The notes: generated by a model from the letters alone, not told the origin. Counted from the stretch's first letter, positions 45,094-54,346 are shown. The stretch is 64,000 bases of DNA from JBCAXA01 sp038749025 (GCA_038749025.1 JBCDIL010000007.1:107513-171512), one strand, 5' to 3'. Numbers and translations: made by a program.

Positions 45094-47026
45094 CGTTGGG
45101 GCTATCGAGTGCCATTGCCTTGTCAAGAAAACCCGCCACGGCCTGGTACAAAGCCACCTTATTGTTGACCTTGCGTACCGAGTGTCCTTCATCCGGAAAT
45201 CGTAGGTACACGACTTCCTGACCGTTGTCCCGCAGTCGCCGAACCATACGGTCCGATTCCGCAACCGGGTCGCGCGGGTCATTGACACCGTGGGAAAAGA
45301 GCATGGGCACATCGATGGCATCAACCGTATTGATCGGCGAGTTTGCGGCGTAGAAGGTCTGCCAGCGTGCTTCGTTGATATCGCCGTACTCGATGCGGTC
45401 CGATGCTTTGAGCGTTGGCGACGTCTCTTTGAGCGCTCGAACCCAGTCTGACACGCCAACGAAAGAGACTCCTGCCCGAAAAACGCCCGGATAGGCGCCA
45501 AGGACTGCGTTCACCATGTAGCCGCCGTATGACCCTCCCATAACGGCCGCACGCCCTGTGTCGAGGCGCTCGTCGTTACTCAAGTACGCGACGGTATCGA
45601 CCAAATCGCGGACCGAGTCTAACCGTCGTTCTTGGTTGTCGAGTCGAGCATGGGTCTTGCCAAAGCCGGTTGAACCCCGCACGTTGACGGCGAAAACGGC
45701 TACGCCCGTGTTGACCAAGTATTGGTCGATCGGCCGAAACGATGGACGCCGCTGCGCTGTCGGCCCGCCGTGCACCTCGACCACTAGCGGAAACCCGTTT
45801 AGCGGCGCGGCGCGGCGCGGCAAATACAAAAGCCCCTGTAACTGAACGCCATCGCGGGCGCTAAAATTGCGCACTTCCGGTACGACAAAATGGAGGTTGG
45901 GATCGAGACCCGCGAGCGAACCACTGAAAACGTGTCGTGCGTCGGCGCCAACGAAATCCCACGTGTAGATGTCGCCGGAGATCGCCGGCCCAACAACACG
46001 GATGACAGCAGCGGCGGCGTGCTTAGCGCAGTCGATCTGATAGACACCTTCCGGCAGCTCAGGCACCGGCAAGGGATCCCGCGTTTCGGTGTCGAGGGCG
46101 GCCAGGCGGCTGTAGCCATTGTCGTTGATGACGTAAAGCAACACCCGGTCGTTGTGACACAGTGCCAGCTCGTCGATGCCCCATCGGTCGGCAGCGATAG
46201 TCTCTGCCTCGCCGGTCTTGCTATCGACCAGCATAACCGCGGCTTGCTCGCGCCCTAAGTCGCTGAGAACGTAGAAACCGCGCCCGTCGCTACGCCACAC
46301 GGCCTGGTCGAATCCCGCGGCAACGGCTGGCGCAAATAAGGTCGTTAGCGTACCGCTCGTCAGGTCGAGCGAGTGCAGGTCATCGGCATCCTCACCGCGT
46401 GTTTCGGTGATGAGCAGCGTTGAGCCGTCGGGGTGCAACGCCGCCGGGAAATACCCGTAGCTGCCTTCATAGACTCGCTGAGTCTCGAGACTGGCGAGTT
46501 CGGTGATGTAGATGTCGAAGTCCGTACCGTTGCGTTTTGTCGATGCGTAAACGATGCGCTCGGCGTCGGCTGAAAACTCACCGAAACTTCGATAGGCGGT
46601 TGCTGGTGGCAGCACAACGTGCTCTTCGCGTCCGTCATTCGCGATTAACGTATAGCCCTCACGCTCATTACCACCGATATCGCGAGCAACCAAAAGCCTC
46701 TGGCTGTCCGGGGCCCACCGAAAGTCTCTGATCGGACCGCCGAACGTTACCTGGCGCGGCGCGCCACCGTCGATTGCCAGCCGCCACAATTGCGGTGCAC
46801 CGCTTATCGACCAAATAAACCCGATGTGCTGGCCGTCCGGTGCCACTTGCACATCCGACGCCCCCTGAGCCAGTAGATAGCGCGAGATATCGGCCGGACT
46901 CGTCCCAGCAAGTCCCAAAGAAACCGTGCCCGGACGCGGCGTGTCTTGCGGATACGGCCACTCATCGGCCGGGCTTGCCGACGCCGCCAAGGCCAGCGCA
47001 CAGCTCAATACAATCGGTAGTCTCAT
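45089..47026 (-). CDS. Exported S9-family peptidase (second copy)
   Basis: This 645-residue protein has a signal peptide (LPIVLSCALALAASASPADE). The propeller half contains WD40-like tetrads (FIWSISGAPQLWRL, DFRWAPDSQRLLVARD), and a C-terminal alpha/beta hydrolase follows. The triad is Ser499 (GGSYGGYM), Asp583 (GVNDPRDP) and His615 (DEGHS). It belongs to the same broad family as the peptidase at 245-2281 but is clearly diverged from it. It probably acts on peptides in the periplasm. It is convergent with the large TonB receptor. Confidence 0.92.
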   Translation of the reverse strand: MRLPIVLSCALALAASASPADEWPYPQDTPRPGTVSLGLAGTSPADISRYLLAQGASDVQVAPDGQHIGFIWSISGAPQLWRLAIDGGAPRQVTFGGPIRDFRWAPDSQRLLVARDIGGNEREGYTLIANDGREEHVVLPPATAYRSFGEFSADAERIVYASTKRNGTDFDIYITELASLETQRVYEGSYGYFPAALHPDGSTLLITETRGEDADDLHSLDLTSGTLTTLFAPAVAAGFDQAVWRSDGRGFYVLSDLGREQAAVMLVDSKTGEAETIAADRWGIDELALCHNDRVLLYVINDNGYSRLAALDTETRDPLPVPELPEGVYQIDCAKHAAAAVIRVVGPAISGDIYTWDFVGADARHVFSGSLAGLDPNLHFVVPEVRNFSARDGVQLQGLLYLPRRAAPLNGFPLVVEVHGGPTAQRRPSFRPIDQYLVNTGVAVFAVNVRGSTGFGKTHARLDNQERRLDSVRDLVDTVAYLSNDERLDTGRAAVMGGSYGGYMVNAVLGAYPGVFRAGVSFVGVSDWVRALKETSPTLKASDRIEYGDINEARWQTFYAANSPINTVDAIDVPMLFSHGVNDPRDPVAESDRMVRRLRDNGQEVVYLRFPDEGHSVRKVNNKVALYQAVAGFLDKAMALDSPNE

Positions 47027-47095
47027 CGGTTACTCCGTTGTAAATGAGATCTGCCACCGAGGTGCCGGTGGTCTTGGGTACGGCCGCGCTGCCAG

Positions 47096-47578
47096 TCAGT
47101 CTTTCTCGGACGTTTGCAAGAGCTCCTCGCGAAGCTCTTCATCGAGCGTATCGCCCGATGTCAGCATGCTCAATTCGTTCTCAACGTCGCGCGCTTTTGC
47201 TTCCGCACGAATCGTCTCCTCCGCATGATCGGCCAAATCACGACGCAACTCCTGCGTCTGTTGCACGGCGGTCTTGAGATCGGTGCGCGTTTGCTCCAAT
47301 TGGTCGGATCGTGCCTCGAACGCGGTTTCGAGTTCTTCGATTTTACGATCGCGTTCTTTCAACGCCTCATCGAGTTCTTCAATGCGCTGATCGGCCGTGG
47401 CGAGCTTCCGTTCGAACACGTTCTTCTCAGCCTTTAACGCATTAACACTCTTGCCGAGCTCGAGGGTTCGTTCTTCCAGCGTTCCTGCTTTGCGATTACG
47501 CAGCAACATCATGACCAGTATGCCGAGCAGAAACCCGACAACCAGCAATGTGCCGTACGTCTCCAATCCGTCGAGCAT
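47096..47578 (-). CDS. Membrane-anchored coiled-coil protein of unknown function
   Basis: This 160-residue protein has one N-terminal transmembrane helix (TLLVVGFLLGILVMMLL) followed by about 110 residues of continuous heptad-like, charged sequence (ELGKSVNALKAEKNVFERK, RKIEELETAFEARSDQLEQ), predicted to be a coiled coil. It resembles LapA-like or DUF1043-like scaffold proteins only in architecture. I do not recognise the family. The short acidic C-terminus ends SEKD. It lies between an S9 peptidase and a phosphodiesterase with no obvious coupling. Confidence 0.7.
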   Translation of the reverse strand: MLDGLETYGTLLVVGFLLGILVMMLLRNRKAGTLEERTLELGKSVNALKAEKNVFERKLATADQRIEELDEALKERDRKIEELETAFEARSDQLEQTRTDLKTAVQQTQELRRDLADHAEETIRAEAKARDVENELSMLTSGDTLDEELREELLQTSEKD

Positions 47579-47652
47579 CCCTGTTCAGCCTCCCCTGCCA
47601 TCCAGCCGCTAATTATATCAGCGCTGGTCGTTGTCGCACCAAATGACAGCGC

Positions 47653-48624
47653 TTACCCGCGCGAAATCCCGGCATTTGGCGGCAAATAGGACAGTAATTC
47701 AACCGCGGTGTCCGGAAAGTCGGTGAACACGCCGTCGATTCCGATGATGTCGATTAGCCAGTGCAAGCAATCGGCGAAGTCGCGAAACCCATCGACAATG
47801 TCATCGCTGCGAAGCGTGTACGGGTGCAATGCCAGTCCGCGGGCTTTGGCGTTCATAACCCATTGCTGTGCTGTTCTCGAATCCCCGCCTCCGGAGACCA
47901 ACTGACCGATCCACGGACCGAGCGCGTCGGCAACGCTAGCGATATCGGCGAGCCCCTGCTCGGTTCGCGCCCAGTCAAAATCGGTCGGCGACTCATTCCA
48001 GTCGTTCTCACCCAGGAGCTGCACCAAGGGTAGCTCACTGTCGAACTCGTGGCGCCAGCGAGACAATTCACCGAAATCGAAGCACTGCACGAAGACCGGA
48101 TCGGTGCGCCGGCGTAAGTCACGCCGCCCAAGCGCATTGAGCAACAAGCGACTAAGATCGACGCCTTCCTCATGGTGCCATTGCGGCCGCTTTACCTCGG
48201 GGTATATGCCAACGCGGCGCGCCGAGGAGCGGCTCAACCCTTCCACGAGGTCGAGCTCCTCGTCAAAGGTGTGCAATCCGAAACGTCCACTCGCAACCGG
48301 GAAGCGTTGCGGGTAGACCGCCTTGCCGGCCGCATCGACACGTTCCGAAACGGACAGTTGGCGTAACTCCGCTAGGTCAAAGTCCCGAACGTAGTAGCGG
48401 CCATCCGCCCGGCAACGCCCCGGAAACCGAGTCGCGACGTCACTGATTCGATCCAGGTGAATGTCATGCGTGACGATTAGCGCGTTGTCGCGGCTCGCGA
48501 CCAGGTCCTGTTCGAGGTAGTCAGCGCCGTGACCGAACGCCAGCGCTTTCGCCGCCAACGTGTGTTCCGGCAAATACGCACTCGCGCCGCGGTGAGCGAT
48601 GACAACAGGGCGCGAGGTCGGCAT
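47653..48624 (-). CDS. glpQ: Glycerophosphodiester phosphodiesterase
   Basis: This 323-residue TIM-barrel phosphodiesterase hydrolyses glycerophosphodiesters to glycerol 3-phosphate and an alcohol. Catalytic features are the N-terminal IAHRGASAYLPEHT (His and Glu), DYLEQDLVASRD, and VTHDIHLDRISDVA with the second His. The length and the GRYYVRDFDLAELRQL segment are of the GlpQ type, yet no signal peptide is visible at this start, so it may be cytoplasmic. It is 11 bp downstream of the ferredoxin-NADP reductase-like gene on the same strand. Confidence 0.88.
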   Translation of the reverse strand: MPTSRPVVIAHRGASAYLPEHTLAAKALAFGHGADYLEQDLVASRDNALIVTHDIHLDRISDVATRFPGRCRADGRYYVRDFDLAELRQLSVSERVDAAGKAVYPQRFPVASGRFGLHTFDEELDLVEGLSRSSARRVGIYPEVKRPQWHHEEGVDLSRLLLNALGRRDLRRRTDPVFVQCFDFGELSRWRHEFDSELPLVQLLGENDWNESPTDFDWARTEQGLADIASVADALGPWIGQLVSGGGDSRTAQQWVMNAKARGLALHPYTLRSDDIVDGFRDFADCLHWLIDIIGIDGVFTDFPDTAVELLSYLPPNAGISRG

Positions 48625-48635
48625 GCGACGCGCCG

Positions 48636-49676
48636 CTAGCCGTCGCTGGCATTGTCAACGCCCAGCCGCTCGTGCATCAGCGGACTGGTGGTCGTGTATT
48701 GCAGGTGTACTTTGCGGCTTGGGTCGATGTGCTGTTTTGCCGCGAATGCCGCCAGTGCGGCTTCGTGAAAGCCGCTCAAAATTAGCTTCTTTTTACCGGG
48801 GTAAGCGTTGATGTCACCAATCGCAAAAATACCGGGCACGTTTGTTTGGAATTTTTCCGTGTCGACATTGATCGTCTTGCGATTGAGATCGAGGCCCCAA
48901 TCAGCGATTGGCCCGAGCTTTGGCGCCAGGCCGAAAAACACCAGAATGTCGTCAACGGCAACCGTGACCGGGTCCGCGTTGTCGATAGCCAGTGTCGCGG
49001 CAACGATTCGCTCATCCTCGATATGCAATTCTGACAGCGTCGCGAACTCGTGGATCGCAAGCTCCCCCGCTGCCGCTCGAGCTTGCATCGTGGCCACCGA
49101 CGCTGGCGCCGCACGGAACTGATCGGAACGATGGGCGAGCGTCACCTCGGCGGCCGCCGGGCCCAGTTCGAGTAACCAATCGAGTGCCGAGTCACCCCCA
49201 CCGAGCACGAGTAAGCGTTTACCGTTGAATCGATCCGGGTCGCGAACGCGGTAATGAATTTGACGATCCTCGAACGGCTCAGCGTCCGCTAAGCGCAGTT
49301 TGCGCGGTTGGAACGAGCCGACACCGCCGGCAATAATGACAGTCTTCGCGCTGAATTCGGTTCCGACCGATGTCTTCACCTGAAACGGCCCAGACCCATC
49401 CCCCTCAACCTCGGTGACCTCCTCGTTGAGGTGGAAACCGGCCTCGAACGGCGCAATTTGCGCCATCAGTTGCTCAATTAGGCCCGCCGCTGAAATCTCC
49501 GGAATCGCGGGAATATCATAAATGGGCTTGTCGGGGTACAGCTCGGCACACTGCCCACCGACAACAGGCATCGAGTCAACGACGTCGGCCTTCAGACCCA
49601 GTAGGCCTAGCTCAAACACTTGAAACAGCCCACACGGTCCAGCGCCGACAATCAGCGCATCGGTTTGTTTAGTCAT
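48636..49676 (-). CDS. Thioredoxin reductase-like ferredoxin/flavodoxin-NADP reductase
   Basis: This 346-residue protein has the FAD motif IVGAGPCGLFQVFELG at the N-terminus and the NADP motif LVLGGGDSALDWLLEL near residue 155. A second FAD motif, FAIGDINAYPGKKKLILSGFHEAALAA, is near 285. There is no CxxC redox motif. This matches the homodimeric thioredoxin-reductase-like FNR type (as in Bacillus YumC and rhizobial/chlorobial FNR) rather than a true thioredoxin reductase. It transfers electrons between NADPH and ferredoxin or flavodoxin. A TIR-like gene ends 12 bp upstream on the same strand, so they may share a transcript. Confidence 0.87.
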   Translation of the reverse strand: MTKQTDALIVGAGPCGLFQVFELGLLGLKADVVDSMPVVGGQCAELYPDKPIYDIPAIPEISAAGLIEQLMAQIAPFEAGFHLNEEVTEVEGDGSGPFQVKTSVGTEFSAKTVIIAGGVGSFQPRKLRLADAEPFEDRQIHYRVRDPDRFNGKRLLVLGGGDSALDWLLELGPAAAEVTLAHRSDQFRAAPASVATMQARAAAGELAIHEFATLSELHIEDERIVAATLAIDNADPVTVAVDDILVFFGLAPKLGPIADWGLDLNRKTINVDTEKFQTNVPGIFAIGDINAYPGKKKLILSGFHEAALAAFAAKQHIDPSRKVHLQYTTTSPLMHERLGVDNASDG

Positions 49677-49688
49677 TCTTGCGGATTC

Positions 49689-50135
49689 TCAAGGAAAGTC
49701 GATAACTTCCCAGCGGTTGGTGTCTTGATCACGACCCTTGTTTCTAATGGCATCGACGATTTCGCGAGCATTCCAGTCGACAACGACGTCGGCCTGATCG
49801 ATCAGACGTTGGTGCAAAACAATCGTTCCACCGAATCCATTTACAGCGACGATCGGAATATTGTTGGCTTTGGCAGCCTCGATTTGATACTGCGCCCAAT
49901 CGGCTTTTTGCTCGTAGACACTGCCGAGCATCAAAACGACCTCGGAGTCTTTGATTTGTGCCAACAGGGTTTCTTTAAACGCCTCGGTGGAGCCGCTTGG
50001 CCTATCTTCGGGACGCGAAATGTTGAGGTAGAAAAAATTGTCGACGCTTTCCAGGTATTCGAAAATTCGCAGGTAGTCGTCGCTCTCGCTAAACACGTGG
50101 CTCACGAACACACGGATGGGTTCTTTCTCCGACAT
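49689..50135 (-). CDS. TIR-like (MTH538/ThsB-type) domain protein
   Basis: This 148-residue single-domain protein has a Rossmann-like TIR pattern. It runs from strand RVFVSHVFSESDDYLRIFEYL, through a second strand FFYLNIS, then SEVVLMLGSVYEQKADWAQYQIEAA with a candidate catalytic Glu86 on helix alpha-C, to IPIVAVNGFGG. This is the DUF1863/MTH538 group, which includes the ThsB sensor of Thoeris defence. The ATG at 50135, five bases after GAGGGACTG, removes an unlikely 31-residue extension. No ThsA (SIR2 or SLOG) partner lies nearby. It precedes the FNR-like gene by 12 bp. NAD-related activity is only a possibility. Confidence 0.75.
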   Translation of the reverse strand: MSEKEPIRVFVSHVFSESDDYLRIFEYLESVDNFFYLNISRPEDRPSGSTEAFKETLLAQIKDSEVVLMLGSVYEQKADWAQYQIEAAKANNIPIVAVNGFGGTIVLHQRLIDQADVVVDWNAREIVDAIRNKGRDQDTNRWEVIDFP

Positions 50136-50269
50136 CAGTCCCTCGACTGCGGCTCCGTTGCTACAATTGTAGCCGACCTCGAGTTGTGGCGACCAGAGAC
50201 GCTTCGGCTGGTGGCAGGTAACCGCCATGGAAAGACGGCATCAATCGGGGCTAAACCGGATCATAATTA

Positions 50270-51004
50270 ATGCGTTTGCTACTGTTTAACATCCGCTACG
50301 GCGTCGGTAGTGGCCCATCGATGCACGTTCCCGTTCCCGGCGCGGGCTACCTGCTCGGCAATCCGCAGCAGTTGGAGCGCCTGATCGCCTTTATTAAGGA
50401 GCAGCAACCCGATGTTTGCGGCCTGATCGAGGTCGATACCGGCTCGATCCGCTCCCGCATGGTTAACCAGGCCGAAACGATCGCCGCAGCGCTCGGCTAT
50501 CAATCGTCTTATGAAATCAAATACGGCGGTGCGTCGGTCAACAACCTCGTCCCGATATTGCGCAAGCAAGGCAATGCGATCCTCGCCGGCCCAAACGTCC
50601 AACACGAGCGATACCATTTTTTTGATACCGGTATCAAACGACTCGTCATCGAACTCGAACTCGAGAATTGCGCGATCTTTCTCGTGCATCTGTCACTGAA
50701 GTACCGCCATCGACATCTGCAACTGCGCCATCTATACGACCTGATTCGAGCCACCAAAAAGCCGGTGATAGTCGCCGGCGATTTCAACACGTTCTGGGGG
50801 GGCGACGAGATCTACTTGTTTCAAGAAGCGGCCGGCCTAACCAGCGCGAATACCGCTAAACTGCCTTCGTACCCAAGCAACGCACCACGGCGAGAGCTCG
50901 ACTACGTGCTCTACCAGCAGCCGATTCAGGTTACCGACTTTTCAATCCCTAACGTGCAGCTATCCGACCATTTGCCATTGGTTTGCGATTTCGAGATCGA
51001 TTGA
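50270..51004 (+). CDS. Endonuclease/exonuclease/phosphatase-family hydrolase
   Basis: This 244-residue EEP-fold protein has LLLFNIRYGVGSG at strand 1 (Asn), VCGLIEVDTGS (metal Glu), a central NCAIFLVHLSLKYRH (His), VIVAGDFNTFWGG (Asp-x-Asn) and QLSDHLPLVCDF at the end (Asp-His). The complete motif set suggests an active Mg2+-dependent phosphodiesterase or phosphatase. The substrate is unknown: DNA, phosphoinositide-like or lipid phosphates are all seen in the fold. No signal peptide. It is divergent from the TIR-like gene. Confidence 0.87.
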   Translation: MRLLLFNIRYGVGSGPSMHVPVPGAGYLLGNPQQLERLIAFIKEQQPDVCGLIEVDTGSIRSRMVNQAETIAAALGYQSSYEIKYGGASVNNLVPILRKQGNAILAGPNVQHERYHFFDTGIKRLVIELELENCAIFLVHLSLKYRHRHLQLRHLYDLIRATKKPVIVAGDFNTFWGGDEIYLFQEAAGLTSANTAKLPSYPSNAPRRELDYVLYQQPIQVTDFSIPNVQLSDHLPLVCDFEID

Positions 51005-51070
51005 CCAAGCCGCCGGCAGCTGCGCTTTGCGGTTACAATGCGCAGCGACGCGTTTAGCGACCCAACGGCC

Positions 51071-53155
51071 ATGAGCAATTCATCGAAGCAAACTGACTTT
51101 CAGCATTGGCAACGCGAGACGGACGCGACTGGCGTCGTGCATCTGTACATCGACAAGCATGAGGCTAGCGCTAATGTTTTGTCGGCTGGCGTCCTGACCG
51201 AGCTCAATGAGCTATTAACGGCCATCGCCACTGAACGTCCAAAGGGCGTCGTTGTGCGCAGCGCCAAGCGCGGCATGTTTGTCATGGGCGCCGATATCAA
51301 CGAGTTCACAACGCTGACCGACGCAGACAGTGCTTACACGTTAATTCGGTCCGGCCAACAGGTGATCGACCGCGTTGCTGAGCTACCTTGCCCGACCGTT
51401 GCGTTGATCGAAGGCCATGCACTCGGTGGTGGACTCGAGCTCGCCATGGCCTGTGACTACCGGGTCACCATCGCCGGCGATAAGGGCATCATCGGTTTAC
51501 CCGAAGTTCAACTGGGCATTCACCCTGGATTTGGCGGAACGGTACGCGCTGTGCAGCTCGCTGGCGCTCGCGAAGCGCTGCAATTGATGTTAACAGGCCG
51601 CTCACTGAAGCCAGCCCACGCGCTACGACTCGGCCTTGTAGACCGCGTCGCCGCTGATAGCGCTGCCGCCGTCTCCGAAGCTCTGACCTTGATTCAACAA
51701 CGCCCAGCTAGACGGCGGGCACCGCTACTCGATCGGTTGCTTAATTGGTCGCCACTGCGACCACTGGTAGCCGGTCAGGTCGAAAAACAGGTCGCACGAA
51801 AAGCGCGCAAGGAACATTACCCCGCGCCGTACGCCATCATCGATCTTTGGCGACGCTATGGCGCTGCCGGCGAACGCGCCTTCGAGGCGGAAGCGCACTC
51901 GATCGCCGAGCTGATGGTCACGCCGACAGCACGCAATCTGGTACGGGTATTTTTTCTGCAAAATAACCTCAAGCGCCAAGGCGGCAAAGAGGCGCCGCCG
52001 ATTAAGGCGGTCCATGTCGTCGGCGCCGGCGTTATGGGCGGTGACATAGCGACATGGTGTGCTTACCGCGGCTTAGACGTCACACTGCAGGACCGCGAGC
52101 AACAATACATTGACCCGGCAATCGAGCGAGCACGGCAGTTCTTTACGAAGCGCCTGAAACAAGCCGACAAAGTCGATGCCGCCATGCAGCGCCTGCAAAG
52201 CGATGTCGAAGGCAACGGCGCCGCCCGGGCCGACCTCATTATCGAGGCGATCTACGAAAATCAAGAAGCAAAGCAAGCGCTGTACCGGACGCTTGAGCCG
52301 AAAATGAAATCGGGCGCCATTCTCGCCACCAATACATCGAGTATTCGGCTAGAGGCACTGGCAGTAGGGTTACGAGCGCCGGATCGATTGATCGGTATTC
52401 ACTTCTTTAATCCCGTCGCGCTGCTGCCGCTGGTGGAGATTGTCCGTGCACCGAACACCGAAGCGTCGGCCTTGGCCGTCGGCCACGGCTTCGTCAAACG
52501 CATTGGCAAGACGCCTTTGGAGGCTAGCAGCACGCCAGGATTCCTGGTCAACCGCATTCTGGCACCGTACATGGGCGAAGCGCTGTTCCTGGCGCGCGAA
52601 GGCGTGGCGCTGCGCACCATCGACGACGCGGCAGTCGCTTTCGGGATGCCAGTCGGTCCGGTGGAGCTCGCCGATACCGTTGGCCTCGACGTCGCGCTTC
52701 ACGTGTCCCGTATACTCGCGGGCGCCTACGGTAGCCCAGTCGCCGAAGAACTCGTTCAAAAAGTCGATGCGGGTGAGTTGGGCCGCAAAAATGGTCAAGG
52801 CTTCTACAAGTGGGTGGACGGCAAAGCCCAAAAACCAGCGGCGGATAATGCCCCAGTCCCTGATGAGCTAACCGACCGACTGATCCTCGTCATGGTCAAT
52901 GAGGCGGTGGCCTGCCTTGCGGACGGCGTTGTCGCCGACGAAGACAGTCTCGACGCTGGCGTGATTTTCGGAACGGGGTTCGCGCCGTTTCGCGGTGGAC
53001 CGATCAACTACGCCCGCACACGCGGGTTGAACGAGGTTCGTAGCCGACTCGAGTGGTTAGCGGGCATTCACGGTGAGCGTTTTGAGCCGCATCCGGGCTG
53101 GGACCGATTAATCGCAGATTCCACGACAAATCAGCCGTTTATTGTGGAGAAATGA
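51071..53155 (+). CDS. Fatty-acid oxidation multifunctional enzyme (FadJ/FadB-like)
   Basis: This 694-residue protein has an N-terminal enoyl-CoA hydratase domain (VMGADINEFTTL oxyanion loop, GHALGGGLELAMACDYR, GLPEVQLGIHPGFGGT with the catalytic Glu) to about residue 190. A linker follows, then a 3-hydroxyacyl-CoA dehydrogenase NAD domain (VHVVGAGVMGGDIATWCAYRG, about residue 315) and its C-terminal pair (FFNPVALLPLVEIVR, GFLVNRILAPY). It performs the hydratase and dehydrogenase steps of beta-oxidation. No thiolase gene is adjacent. The ATG at 51071 was preferred to a frame from 51038 because the extra residues are not conserved. Confidence 0.92.
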   Translation: MSNSSKQTDFQHWQRETDATGVVHLYIDKHEASANVLSAGVLTELNELLTAIATERPKGVVVRSAKRGMFVMGADINEFTTLTDADSAYTLIRSGQQVIDRVAELPCPTVALIEGHALGGGLELAMACDYRVTIAGDKGIIGLPEVQLGIHPGFGGTVRAVQLAGAREALQLMLTGRSLKPAHALRLGLVDRVAADSAAAVSEALTLIQQRPARRRAPLLDRLLNWSPLRPLVAGQVEKQVARKARKEHYPAPYAIIDLWRRYGAAGERAFEAEAHSIAELMVTPTARNLVRVFFLQNNLKRQGGKEAPPIKAVHVVGAGVMGGDIATWCAYRGLDVTLQDREQQYIDPAIERARQFFTKRLKQADKVDAAMQRLQSDVEGNGAARADLIIEAIYENQEAKQALYRTLEPKMKSGAILATNTSSIRLEALAVGLRAPDRLIGIHFFNPVALLPLVEIVRAPNTEASALAVGHGFVKRIGKTPLEASSTPGFLVNRILAPYMGEALFLAREGVALRTIDDAAVAFGMPVGPVELADTVGLDVALHVSRILAGAYGSPVAEELVQKVDAGELGRKNGQGFYKWVDGKAQKPAADNAPVPDELTDRLILVMVNEAVACLADGVVADEDSLDAGVIFGTGFAPFRGGPINYARTRGLNEVRSRLEWLAGIHGERFEPHPGWDRLIADSTTNQPFIVEK

Positions 53156-53287
53156 GAACCGGTATACGGTCAACCTGTAGAGGGTTCGCTCTACAATAGG
53201 AACGTATAAAACGGGTTGAGGCCCAATGGCACCTGAGAGAGCCTCTCGGGGGGCATCCGGCCGACGCGCCCGTGGAACCAAAGTCGC

Positions 53288-54331
53288 ATGACAGAAGAAT
53301 TACAATCAAGCCTACTCGCCAATTTTTCGCCGTTGAGCAGCCTCAAACGCGACAATCTGGCGGCATTGGCCAAGAAAACCCAAATCCGCGAAGTTGACCA
53401 AGGCCAGTACTTGTTCAAGGAAGGCGATACGGAAAAACGGACGGTCTATATCGTTAGCGGTTCCGTCGATCTACTGGAAGCCGATAACGTCGCGCGCACC
53501 ATCCAAGGCGGCAGCGACGACGCCCGCAACCCAATCTCCCCGATTCTGCCGCGGCGTTTTGGCGCGCGGGCTCGGACCAAGGTGCAGTTTTTGTCGATCG
53601 ACAGCGATCTACTCGATGTCATGCTGACCTGGGATCAGACCGGATCGTATGAAGTTGCGGAGCTTCGGGGCGAGCAAAACGTCTCCGATGACGATTGGAT
53701 GACGACACTGCTACAGACCAAGGCCTTTCATAAGATCCCGCCTGCCAACATCCAGGCGATCTTCATGCGAATGCAGCAGATCAACTACAAAGCGGGCGAC
53801 CAAATCATCAAGCAAGGGGCTGAAGGCGATTATTTCTACGTGATCACGCGCGGCAAAGCCTTGGTCACTCGCGAAACGCCACTCAATAAGGACGGCATCA
53901 AATTGGCCGAGCTGGTCGTCGGCGATACGTTTGGCGAGGAAGCCCTTATCTCCGACGCGAAGCGCAATGCAACGGTCACGATGCTGACCGACGGCGCCGT
54001 CATGCGGCTCGGAAAGACGGACTTCAACACGCTGCTGAACGAGCCAATGCTCGAATGGGTGGACTTGGAGGACGCGTTTCGGATCGTCTCGAAAGGTGGC
54101 AAGTGGCTCGACGTGCGACTACCGAGCGAGTTTGAAACCTATCACCAGGATGGCGCGATCAATATCCCGCTGTACTTTATTCGCTTGAAACTCGGCGCGC
54201 TGAGCGAAGATACGCCGTACGTCGTCTGCTGTGATACCGGACGACGCAGCTCCGCAGGTGCGTTCATACTTGCGGAGCGTGGGTTCCAGGCGTTTGTGCT
54301 GCGCGGCGGTATACACAAAACAGCCGACTAA
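53288..54331 (+). CDS. Double cyclic-nucleotide-binding domain protein with C-terminal rhodanese
   Basis: This 347-residue protein carries a first cNMP-like domain (residues ~15-115; YLFKEGDTEKRTVYIVSGSVDLL), a second (~140-245) and a rhodanese domain (~255-347). The second domain has a recognisable phosphate-binding cassette, VVGDTFGEEALISDAKRNATVTM. The rhodanese active-site loop CCDTGRRS (Cys315) keeps the C-x-x-x-G-x-R form. The second cNMP site is F-G-E-E-A-L-I-x-x-x-x-R-x-A, with an Arg placed like the ligand Arg of CRP. There is no DNA-binding helix-turn-helix. The combination suggests sulfur or persulfide transfer under nucleotide control. Confidence 0.88.
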   Translation: MTEELQSSLLANFSPLSSLKRDNLAALAKKTQIREVDQGQYLFKEGDTEKRTVYIVSGSVDLLEADNVARTIQGGSDDARNPISPILPRRFGARARTKVQFLSIDSDLLDVMLTWDQTGSYEVAELRGEQNVSDDDWMTTLLQTKAFHKIPPANIQAIFMRMQQINYKAGDQIIKQGAEGDYFYVITRGKALVTRETPLNKDGIKLAELVVGDTFGEEALISDAKRNATVTMLTDGAVMRLGKTDFNTLLNEPMLEWVDLEDAFRIVSKGGKWLDVRLPSEFETYHQDGAINIPLYFIRLKLGALSEDTPYVVCCDTGRRSSAGAFILAERGFQAFVLRGGIHKTAD

Positions 54332-54346
54332 GGCACGGCCTCGCCA

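Noticed and set aside
49689..50228. Calling the TIR-like gene part of a Thoeris system
   Set aside because: No ThsA effector (SIR2/SLOG or membrane) is encoded nearby; only the domain call is retained.
50279..50689. Minus-strand frame of 136 codons inside the EEP hydrolase gene
   Set aside because: The plus strand carries all EEP catalytic motifs across the same region, and the antisense product matches nothing.
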